A stretch of 64,000 bases of DNA from Clostridia bacterium (GTDB lineage: Bacteria; Bacillota; Clostridia; Oscillospirales; Acutalibacteraceae), in the NCBI GenBank assembly GCA_017465825.1, contig JAFTVI010000024.1:1-64000 (forward strand). Reading direction: 5' to 3'. Below, piece after piece: positions 57,101 through 63,547 of this stretch (positions are counted from its first letter, which is position 1; the number at the start of each line of letters is the position of its first letter). The notes beneath the pieces are model-generated. The model did no database searches. It saw only the letters and a program-made list of their open reading frames with translations, and had not been told where the DNA came from. The translations under genes were made by a program, and so were the position numbers.

Positions 57101-59139
57101 CAGCAACTTACTCAAAGACAGTTAACAAGTATACAATTACATTCGTTAACGAAAACGGTGATGTTCTCCAGACAGGCGAAGTAGAGTACGGCAAGGTTCC
57201 CGCATACACAGGCGAAACACCCACAAAGGATGCTGATGCTCAGTACACATACACATTCAAGGCTTGGGATACAACACCCGTTGCAGTAACAGGTGATGCA
57301 ACCTATACAGCAACATACGATTCAACAGTTAACGAGTACACAATCACATTCGTTAACGAGGACGGCTCAGTTCTTGATACTCAGACAGTTGCATACGGCA
57401 AAACACCCGTATACGCAGGTGAAACACCTACAAAGGATGCAACAGCACAGTATTCTTATACACATTCAGGCTGGACACCCGCTGTTACATCCGTAACAGG
57501 TGATGCAACCTACACAGCAACCTACAAAGAGACAGTCAACAAGTACACAATTACTTGGGTAACAGGCACTTCTACTTACACAAGTGAATGGGACTACGGC
57601 TCAACACCCGCTCCCTCTGCTGATGTTGATACGTCAAAGGCTTCAACAGTTTCCACAGACTATGCATTCAAGGGCTGGGATAAGGAAATTGAAAAAGTAA
57701 CAGGTGTAGCAACATACACAGCTCAGTACACAGAAACTACCAGAAAGTACGCAATCACTTGGGTAGTAGACGGTTCTTCAACAACAGTTGAGGTTGAGTA
57801 CGGCACAGTTCCCGTATATGACGGTACTCCCTCAAAGGCATCCACAGCACAGTATGAATACACATTCAAGAGCTGGGATACAACACCCGTTGCAGTAGCA
57901 GGCGAAGCAACTTACACAGCTGAATTTACCGAAACTGTAAGAAAGTACACAATCACCTGGATAACAGGTTCAGGTGAGTATACAGGTTCTTGGGAATACG
58001 GTTCAACTCCCGATCCCGATGTTGACAATGTTGACACATCAAAGGCTCCCACAGCTGAAGCATCATACACATTCACAGGCTGGGATAAGACTATTGCAAC
58101 AGTTACAGGTGCGGTAACTTATACAGCACAGTATGATACAACTGTAAGAGAATACAAGGTAACATATGTCATTGACGATAATGTTGTTGACGAGCAGACA
58201 GTTGCTTTCGGTTCAAGCTTCAATCATCCTGCAATTACCGAAAAGGAAGGCTACAGCTCGCATTGGGATGTCGGATTTATGACAATGCCTGCTCAGGATA
58301 TTACTGTTACTGCTGTTTACACAGCTAAGAAATACACAGTAACATGGGTGGTAGACGATAATACTGTATATGAAGAACAGGTTGCTTTCGGTTCTGCAAT
58401 CCCCTCAAAGACTGTTCCCGAAAAGGTCGGTCGTACAGGTGAATGGATTGATGTTCCGTCAACCATGCCTGCAAAGGATGTTACAATTAAAGTAGCTTAC
58501 ACACCTAATATTTACAGCGTTGTATGGTCGTTCACAGTCGGTTCGGATTCATCTACCGCTACATACGGTGAGAATTTTGAAATCACTTTCAACTATTACA
58601 GAGTTCCCGTTGATGTAAGAGTTACCGTAAACGGTGCAGAGCTTACAGAAGGCTACACCTACGAGGACGGCAAACTCTTTATTGCAGGCGCTTATATCAC
58701 AGGTTATATCTCAATCAGTGAAAAGGCTGCAGAAGGCTACCAGAATGTTGTTCTTTCAGGTACAAATGCAACTCTTACAAACACAAATGCAGTTGTAGGC
58801 GAAGGCGAAGCATTCCATACACAGATAATTCCCAACGAAGGCTATCTTCTTCCCGAAACAATAGTTGTATGTATTGACGGTATCGAGCTTTACGAGGGTT
58901 ATTCCTACGATCCTTCAACAGGTAAGATTACAATCAATGCAGAGGTTATGTACGGTGAGCTTTCAATCAGATTTGATTGTCCCGTTAACCCCAACTACAA
59001 ACCCGGTGGCGATTGCCATTGTAACTGCCACAGCGACAGTGCTTTTGTAAGATTCTTCTTCTCAATAGCAACATTCTTCCGTAAGATTTTCGGTATGTCA
59101 CAGTACCGTTACTGCGATTGCGGAAACGCTCATTGGTAA
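51139..59139 (+). CDS. Giant secreted InlB-type repeat protein (2666 residues)
   Basis: A signal peptide (MKKAKKLLSVFLAVMMLYSG, cleavage after AYA near residue 32) is followed by a unique N-terminal region (about 35-495). This ends in a FIVAR-like helical module. From about 505 to 2450 there are some 25 Listeria-Bacteroides/InlB-B-type modules of 60-85 residues (Y-T-I-T-F/W..., Y-G-x-x-P, ETPTKxADAQYTYTFxxW, TVTGDATYTATY), with a jelly-roll-like domain inserted near 585-740. The last ~220 residues form a different beta domain and a tail GGDCHCNCH..FFSIATFFRKIFG..CDCGNAHW. There is no LPXTG or membrane anchor. InlB-type modules are beta-grasp-like spacers or protein-binding units; an adhesin role is the usual inference. 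The start follows AGAGGAGG. Confidence 0.88.
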   Translation: MKKAKKLLSVFLAVMMLYSGMAVGIGGIAAYAAAGGSVTVAGASSTSYNRVDDVIITVPETIYMAPTTGASVSGQYYVNNIVDSSGKVTLATDAADTTGQISIYAPGATSFSINVTAALGGIGEPVIGGSNANADTPYENTPWAFSNFGYASDYASFDGLQLFINGAGVSMGSCASIEWAVTLTYSTGTVTYYVYSTLYTPHLSVGAVSESRRSGNDNNELSTWISGSNSSPNGTWSPISTGYGDKTSAGYFKYDPLWNGLPGGGSSQSSDDYVTVSSVDSWKYVEAKATDGADWTRAISYLGYLTVDSSRYTNTNQIPNFKIGSDALRVNSNRKDSLGGYKAWWVFGDASKTIGAGETDTPSGWTQFVDRGEPQGTVRDTVVPAIDVSTINGMYVHVANQGYCDYLGNLNYANAYSSVKFTTVDKSELRKLVLQASSLNKANYAYGWDWFGIDYENAAYVLGNPSATQSEVDTAVTRLNYSINGCSAGQHPGDSTWACPGLQIDVNFNGNGGSVSSSTQRVTIGTATTVSVTPPTATRTGYTFKGWSTSASATSGSTSSPLSVSLYNRTLYATWSANSYNLVFDNLFDFSKFTIGTGALTIDERTDTGFTVTSTTGTDANTGFSYAIPVEAGKTYVLSADVSIEQAEGDTRGFDIYVHTLDSNLAGETTATPDTSNGAHREGNVYISLTGQKVNTPGAYIRFTAGSGTAYIKIRFDANTAGNKLTVNNIRLYEEGTVADGVSYHAPKTVTYDSTYGTLPSPTRPGYTFSGWYGADGTTGYWSTDKVIITSDTSVYSKWNANKYTITFDEQGGSAVNDLSYTPDDTITLPTPTKNGYTFKGWKVTSAEGGTTDAENEVINSMIGYTFPVGFSGSGFYGSYSAEAVWEVNNYTVTFDSNGGNAVSSIGYTVESTVTLPTPTKTGYTFAGWKVTTADGNWSGTYLAGDKTAMYGNVTLTAQWSAIPYTITFVNYDGSVLQQSDVDYDSTPVYSGATPTKPADNGYTYTFNSWDPEISAVTGEATYKATYTASLITYTITLDAGEGSVSTETFDYNYESTSVTLPDATRTGYTFTGWTVKESVGSWTAGDAADGTLSSSYGNVTLVANYTANEYTVTYDANNGTIDDGYQTSFDATYDSEVGALLSGDEVTRTGYDFAGWNTKADGTGDAIEVGTVWQYTDVTTVYAQWDAIEYTISFTTRDQTNKKDDFVTAPDPITYTIEDDLSTILPVLDVEGYNFDYWYNATKSGSWTARTQYATADLKTGNHGDVTLMMAYTAKTYTIYWYNGSTLLETDTAYYGATPSYDGETPTQAPTETYSYNFIGWSAAGNDYGTDNLPAVTENVTYTARFEAVDREYTVKFVDWNDNVISEQSLKYGATVTVPADPTREQDEQYTYEFKTWKDATGNSYSTIPNVTADVTYKAEYEGTLRSYTITWIVDGVETTTTVNYGEMPDFGTTPTKAADAQYTYTFSTWSPALTTVTGDATYTAQFSTTTNTYTVTWVNDDGTPLETDENVPYGTTPSYDGETPTKEADAQYTYTFDTWTPTVDTVTGDVTYTATYSTTVNQYTITFVDEDGKTVLDEQTLDYGATPVYAGETPTKAATAEWTFTFAGWKVTVDSNPTTDLPEVTGNVTYIADYSASKNSYTITFVDEDGTTVLDTQTVAYGATPTAPATPTKASTAQYDYTFAGWTPTVVAVTGEATYTATYDATIRTYTVTWYNYDGSVLETDNNVEYGAEPVFDSATPTKPTDGQMIYAFSGWGASADGTVYNSLPTVDGDMNFYAIFVSSDAEFTITWVNYDGAVLETDENVKYGTDPVYNGDTPVRAEDAQYVYTFAGWTPEVTTATAAVTYTATYTTETKKYVVKFVNEDGTELQSGEVEYGKVPTYIGATPTKDATAQYTYTFAGWDEEVVAVTGTATYTATYDSTVNEYTITFVNEDGSTLDKQTVAYGKTPVYGGETPTKDADAQYTYTFDTWNTPIVAVTGDATYTATYSKTVNKYTITFVNENGDVLQTGEVEYGKVPAYTGETPTKDADAQYTYTFKAWDTTPVAVTGDATYTATYDSTVNEYTITFVNEDGSVLDTQTVAYGKTPVYAGETPTKDATAQYSYTHSGWTPAVTSVTGDATYTATYKETVNKYTITWVTGTSTYTSEWDYGSTPAPSADVDTSKASTVSTDYAFKGWDKEIEKVTGVATYTAQYTETTRKYAITWVVDGSSTTVEVEYGTVPVYDGTPSKASTAQYEYTFKSWDTTPVAVAGEATYTAEFTETVRKYTITWITGSGEYTGSWEYGSTPDPDVDNVDTSKAPTAEASYTFTGWDKTIATVTGAVTYTAQYDTTVREYKVTYVIDDNVVDEQTVAFGSSFNHPAITEKEGYSSHWDVGFMTMPAQDITVTAVYTAKKYTVTWVVDDNTVYEEQVAFGSAIPSKTVPEKVGRTGEWIDVPSTMPAKDVTIKVAYTPNIYSVVWSFTVGSDSSTATYGENFEITFNYYRVPVDVRVTVNGAELTEGYTYEDGKLFIAGAYITGYISISEKAAEGYQNVVLSGTNATLTNTNAVVGEGEAFHTQIIPNEGYLLPETIVVCIDGIELYEGYSYDPSTGKITINAEVMYGELSIRFDCPVNPNYKPGGDCHCNCHSDSAFVRFFFSIATFFRKIFGMSQYRYCDCGNAHW

Positions 59140-59149
59140 TATAAAATTT

Positions 59150-59182
59150 CTCCCTCGACAGAGATGTCGGGGGAGTTTTTTT
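59150..59182 (+). terminator. Terminator of the giant gene
   Basis: CTCCCTCGACA pairs with TGTCGGGGGAG around GAGA, followed by seven T residues. Confidence 0.88.
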
Positions 59183-59219
59183 GCGATGATTATATAGCTA
59201 CGAATTTATTTTGTAATTG

Positions 59220-59347
59220 TAGGGAGCGACGCCCTCGTCGCTCCGAATTATCCAAATCTGCGATTTGGATAATTAAAACTGGATAAATTAATATTGATAA
59301 AAATGGCACATTTTTATCAATCGGTGCGATGTGGGCGACGCGCCCTA
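59220..59347. repeat. Composite hairpin element, copy D
   Basis: 128 bp in the same orientation as B and C2: left end TAGGGAGCGACGCCC, stems AATTATCCAAATC/GATTTGGATAATT and ATTGATAAAAATG/CATTTTTATCAAT, right end ..GGCGACGCGCCCTA. The right end resembles the left end of copy A, so two end variants circulate. Confidence 0.82.
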
Positions 59348-59375
59348 CGTAACAACAATGAAGCATTGTTAGTTA

Positions 59376-59410
59376 AACAAAAAACAAAGCAGAGCTTGTT
59401 TGCTCTGCTT
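59376..59410 (-). terminator. Terminator of the mannosidase operon
   Basis: On the minus strand AAGCAGAGC and GCTCTGCTT pair around AAACAA and are followed by TTGTTTTTTGTTT, 16 bp past the GH125 stop. Confidence 0.8.
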
Positions 59411-59425
59411 TTGGTGAATTTGATT

Positions 59426-60688
59426 TTATATCACTTTATCAATTATAAATATTGCAAAAAGTGTATTTGCCCAGGCAAACCAGCTTCTTGTGAAGTTGTC
59501 AGGATTGTTGCAGTCAAATCCTTCGTGCATAAAGCCTGTGCCTGCATCGGTTGTTGTCAGCAGCTTCAGAATTCTCTGCGTGTCTGCCTCGTCAGCGCTT
59601 GTGAGAGCTTCTATAACGAGAGCTATGTGCCAGATGTAATCTTTAGGTGTATGGGGACTTCCCACGCCACAGGCGGCTGTACCCTCAAAATAATAAGGAT
59701 TTGCTTTGCTGAGTACAAATTTTCTTGTGTTAAGGTACAGTTCATCATCCTTACTGCAGTAACCCAGATAGGGAAGTGAAAGCAAGCTCGGCACGTTTGC
59801 ATCGTCCATAAGAAGTGTGTTGCCAAGACCGTCAACCTCATATGCATAGATTCTGCCGAATTCTTCTGTATCTATGGTTGCATATTTCTCGATACCGTTC
59901 TCAATTTCCTTGCAGAGCTTTGATGAAATATGAGCATATTTATCCTCAATATCAGCCTTTTTGAGATTTGCAGAAAGCTCATTGAGCGTAGCAATTATAA
60001 ACATATTCGCCGGCACAAGGAACGGATAAATACATCTGTCATCACTGGGACGGAATGCACTTCTTACCATACCTGTGTATGCGTAATCAGGACCTTTACC
60101 GTTGTTATCGAGGGTGTCAATACCGCCGTCTGCTTTTCTGCGGAAATAATACTCTGAGTTTTTGTAATCCTGCTCTGTAATAAGCGTATCAAGAATAATC
60201 TTGTAAGTTTTAAAGAATAATTCATCAAATACAGAACTGTCACCGCAGTTTGCATAATAGCGGTTCAGCAGCCAGAGCGGATAGACGAGAGAGTCGATTT
60301 CATATTTTCGCTCCCAGACAATGTCGAGCTTCATTGTTTCATCATTGACGTGACCTCTGCCGTTTGCAGATTCATTGAAAGCGTTTGCATACGGGTCCGT
60401 AAGAATATATGAAAACTGCCGTTTGAGAAGTGACTTTACAAGCTCCTTTGCATCTGCATCCTCTCCTGCAAGGCGAACATAGTGACTTACCTGTACACTG
60501 CTGTCGCGAAGCCACATAGCCTCAATATCACCCGTTATAATAAAAACGTTACCCTCTGCATCATATTTAACTGTGGTTTCAAGAGTGTTGAGGTAACACT
60601 TTCTGAACATTTTACGAAGCTTGGTGTCTTCAATTTTGTTGCATACAGAATCTATGTATTCATACATTTTTTCAAAAGTTTTGGTCAT
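59426..60688 (-). CDS. GH125 exo-alpha-1,6-mannosidase
   Basis: An (alpha/alpha)6-barrel enzyme of 420 residues in the family once called DUF1237. Diagnostic segments are GDIEAMWLRDSSVQV near residue 53, GMVRSAFRPSDDRC near 207, LMDDANVPSLLSLPYLGY near 292, AAC..GSPHTP..IWHIAL and MHEGFDCNNPDNFTRSWFAWANTLF at the end. GH125 enzymes remove alpha-1,6-linked mannose by inversion without metal. There is no signal peptide, so it acts on imported oligosaccharide. It is 20 nt downstream of a GPH transporter gene, likely its supplier. Confidence 0.92.
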   Translation of the reverse strand: MTKTFEKMYEYIDSVCNKIEDTKLRKMFRKCYLNTLETTVKYDAEGNVFIITGDIEAMWLRDSSVQVSHYVRLAGEDADAKELVKSLLKRQFSYILTDPYANAFNESANGRGHVNDETMKLDIVWERKYEIDSLVYPLWLLNRYYANCGDSSVFDELFFKTYKIILDTLITEQDYKNSEYYFRRKADGGIDTLDNNGKGPDYAYTGMVRSAFRPSDDRCIYPFLVPANMFIIATLNELSANLKKADIEDKYAHISSKLCKEIENGIEKYATIDTEEFGRIYAYEVDGLGNTLLMDDANVPSLLSLPYLGYCSKDDELYLNTRKFVLSKANPYYFEGTAACGVGSPHTPKDYIWHIALVIEALTSADEADTQRILKLLTTTDAGTGFMHEGFDCNNPDNFTRSWFAWANTLFAIFIIDKVI

Positions 60689-60708
60689 TTGTTTTTATCT
60701 CCTGTTTA

Positions 60709-63150
60709 TTAATTATTATCAGTATCTTTAGCCGCTTGCTCAGCTCTTGCCTTTGCATCTTCGTACTCGGCAGCGATTTGCTCAAAATGAGAGTAATTTT
60801 CCATCTGCCTGAGCTTTGTTTTTGCGTCAATGTAAGGTTTGGCGGCTCTTGTAAAGTTTGAAATTTCGGCAGAAACGGTCTTTGACATCGCTTTTGCTTC
60901 TTTTCTTTTTGCTTCAAGCTCCGAAATGACGTTTTTCAGCTCACTTACTTTTATGTAGTCCTTATTCTTCTTAGCAAGATGCTGTTCCTGATAAAGCACC
61001 TTGAGCTTGACGTTGCAATCATCCTCAAGAGCGTAATATCCCTCAAGTACACTGTAATCGGGCATTTCGAAAGCCTCACCGTGAGAGAAATACTTATCAA
61101 TTGCCTTTTTTGCATATTTCTTGTTTTTAGCCATTTCTATAGCGGTGTTTCGTGCTTCTTTTTCGGATGCAGTAGATTTTGGCATAGCTTTTGCAGTGCG
61201 GATTTCAAGCTTGATATCGGTTTTATTCATATCAAGAAGTCCGGAAAGACCTGCAGCATACACGGCTCTGCATTGACCGATCTGTGCCTGATACAGGGGA
61301 TCTGAGAACTTATCAAGTTCTGCGCAGACAAACTTTGAAATTTCAATTTCATCATTGAATTCGACGTCAGCAAGGTACGCCTTTTTAGCTTCCTTACGCT
61401 TTTCCTTGTCGGATATTGATTTGTAGGATTGCTTGTCAATATCTTTTGGTGTTTCCGCTGACATCATTCTTGCGTTTCTTATAAGGTCAATTGTTTCAAC
61501 AAGCTCTGCATCGCTCAGTATGCCGTTTCCGTAGTCCTCAAACATAGCACGGACCTTAAGCACGCGCACAACGGATTTCTGCTTTCGTTCGTTGAAATCG
61601 TACCAGAAATAGGGGATAACGTTCAAAAACGCGCCCACTGCAGATACGATTATAAGCACGTGAAGCAGAGAAAGAAGTATATCCGTATCGTACAATGCGG
61701 AGTATGCGTTGGTGTAGCTGTTCTGACCGTTTGCAAGCTGTTGTTCGAGAATCTGACCGACTGTCTGACCGTCACCGAGCATTCTTGAAAGAATGGTGGG
61801 ATTTGAGGTAACGACCGCCGCATTCTCTTTTGTGATGCCGCCTGCTTCGTAAATGGCAGGGAGCACGGAAGATGTAAGAAGTGTTATGACTGTACCGATT
61901 GTGCCTACGGCAGAGAACATACCGTCGATTCTTTCGCCTGATTTGTACTGCTGATAATCTCTTATATCAGCCTGTACGGCAGGGTTGAGAATATGGAAGA
62001 ATGAGCCCATAAATGCATTCATATAAAGACAGGCGAGAACAAGCCATATCGTTGCTCCGTTTATCTCCTGAGTAACGGGAAGCATAAGCAGTATAAACAG
62101 AACGTTAAAGAGATTTGTAACGATCAGTACGGCCTTTTTACCCCATTTTCTTATGCAGAAAGGTGCGAGAAGCATTCCCCATAGAGAAGCGTTGCCGTAA
62201 ATCGTGTAGATAATACCGAATGTGGTTCCGGAACAGGCTCCGCCGTAATCATACAGCCATTTAAGGATGTTTTGAAAAGACGATTCAAGGAAGCCTATCC
62301 AGCCTGCCAGTGAAAGTATCCAGAAATACTTATTCTTTGCAACCTCACGAAGCGCATCGGTAAAACGGATGCGGATAACGTGAGTTCTTGCCTGAACGAT
62401 CTTTTCTTCCGTGTATTTGTATACTATTATGCAAAGCAGAATGCCGAGTACGCCGAGAATGGGATAAAGCAGCCTGTATACCCGTATATCGGTTGTGTTT
62501 GTATGGAAGATATTTGATGCGATTATGGGTGATATAAGATTTACTAATGTTGGAGCAAATGAATAAACAACACTCTTTACAGAGATGGCATCCGCTCTTT
62601 CCTGAGAGTTAGGTGAAAGTACGTGTATAAGGTTTTCATATCCGTCGTAAAAGAAATAATAGAAAAAGTGGAGCAGTATGTTAAAAATAAGTATAAACGC
62701 GCATTTTGCAACATATCCGTAGCTTTCACCGAAGATTTCACCTTCGGGCAGAATGTAGCTGAGCGAATCGTACGGAAACCATACCATCAGAATGCAGATG
62801 ATAGCGGTAGGTATTGCCATAGAAACAATGTAAGGTCGGTATTTTCCGGCTTTGTTGCGTGTGTTGTCAATAATGTTTGCCCTGATTCCCGTCATAGGGA
62901 TGTTTGCAAGCACGGCAATAACATACAGTATGTACATATCCGTAGCATCAACACCTAATGTGCTGGAAATGAGAGTGTTACCTGTTGCAAGCAGACAGGC
63001 AGTACCTAATGTTATAATCATATACGCCCCGATACCGCCGCCCGAATATGCGGCAATTTCGCGGAACGGCATATATCTGCCCTTTGCGGGAGTTTTCCAA
63101 TATCTCTTAACGTTATGCAGCGTTGACGTGACTGTTTCTTTCAGATTCAT
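60709..63150 (-). CDS. GPH/MFS-type sugar symporter with long cytoplasmic tail
   Basis: About twelve transmembrane helices occupy residues 30-540 in the glycoside-pentoside-hexuronide (MelB-like) pattern, with NTRNKAGKYRPYI near 112 and ADIRDYQQYKSGERIDGMF near 395, the family's second-half signature. The last ~270 residues are hydrophilic, rich in Lys/Glu/Ala and coiled-coil-prone (KKNKDYIKVSELKNVISELEAKRKEAKAM); GPH proteins normally end near 450-500, so this is an added domain. ATG 63150 follows GGAGG. Pairing with GH125 suggests uptake of mannosides or N-glycan fragments. Confidence 0.85.
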   Translation of the reverse strand: MNLKETVTSTLHNVKRYWKTPAKGRYMPFREIAAYSGGGIGAYMIITLGTACLLATGNTLISSTLGVDATDMYILYVIAVLANIPMTGIRANIIDNTRNKAGKYRPYIVSMAIPTAIICILMVWFPYDSLSYILPEGEIFGESYGYVAKCAFILIFNILLHFFYYFFYDGYENLIHVLSPNSQERADAISVKSVVYSFAPTLVNLISPIIASNIFHTNTTDIRVYRLLYPILGVLGILLCIIVYKYTEEKIVQARTHVIRIRFTDALREVAKNKYFWILSLAGWIGFLESSFQNILKWLYDYGGACSGTTFGIIYTIYGNASLWGMLLAPFCIRKWGKKAVLIVTNLFNVLFILLMLPVTQEINGATIWLVLACLYMNAFMGSFFHILNPAVQADIRDYQQYKSGERIDGMFSAVGTIGTVITLLTSSVLPAIYEAGGITKENAAVVTSNPTILSRMLGDGQTVGQILEQQLANGQNSYTNAYSALYDTDILLSLLHVLIIVSAVGAFLNVIPYFWYDFNERKQKSVVRVLKVRAMFEDYGNGILSDAELVETIDLIRNARMMSAETPKDIDKQSYKSISDKEKRKEAKKAYLADVEFNDEIEISKFVCAELDKFSDPLYQAQIGQCRAVYAAGLSGLLDMNKTDIKLEIRTAKAMPKSTASEKEARNTAIEMAKNKKYAKKAIDKYFSHGEAFEMPDYSVLEGYYALEDDCNVKLKVLYQEQHLAKKNKDYIKVSELKNVISELEAKRKEAKAMSKTVSAEISNFTRAAKPYIDAKTKLRQMENYSHFEQIAAEYEDAKARAEQAAKDTDNN

Positions 63151-63237
63151 TGCTACGCCTCCTTGTTTTTTATCAGTATAACATATATCCGGCAATTTTG
63201 CACTATATTTTTAAAATTATTAAATCGGATTTTCCTC

Positions 63238-63266
63238 TTGATTTTGCTGTAAACTTGTGCTAATAT
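63238..63266 (+). promoter_or_regulatory. Promoter of ileS
   Basis: TTGATT (63238-63243) and TAATAT (63261-63266) are 17 bp apart; start near 63274 at the beginning of the T-box leader. Confidence 0.7.
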
Positions 63267-63273
63267 AATTGTA

Positions 63274-63530
63274 ATATAATAAATGCTGAGATGGAGAGAG
63301 TAGTTTCTTTTAACGGATTTTCAGCGAGCCGACGGCGGTGTAAGGTCGGTATGACTTAAAGAAATGAAAATCACTCCGGAGCTGAGGGCTGAAATTGCTT
63401 TGCAAAATTAGGCTTTTCCGGTTGCCTTCCGTTAAAAGGGCCACATATGATAGTATGTTGTAAATCAGGTGGTTTAAGCTAAGCGTCGGTCTTTGTCCTG
63501 TTTTACAGGGCAGGGGCCTTAATTTTATTT
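63274..63530 (+). promoter_or_regulatory. T-box riboswitch (isoleucine)
   Basis: The leader has the stem I GA-rich motif GGAGAGAGTAG, a terminal-loop pair (GCGAGCCGACGG and GGTGTAAGGTCGG), and a specifier region GAAA-ATC-ACTCCGGAGC in which ATC (63370-63372) reads isoleucine. The T-box proper is AATCAGGTGGTTTAAGC, with TGGT able to pair with the ACCA end of uncharged tRNA. A 13-bp terminator stem with G-U pairs follows (GGTCTTTGTCCTG with CAGGGCAGGGGCC, about 63489-63519) and then a T-rich tail. The T-box differs from the usual GGTGGNACCGCG. Confidence 0.88.
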
Positions 63531-63547
63531 AAAAGGAGAAATATTCA

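Noticed and set aside
54000..58200. Satellite or CRISPR-like DNA repeats
   Set aside because: The periodicity of about 200 bp is the coding repeat of the InlB-type modules in one uninterrupted reading frame.
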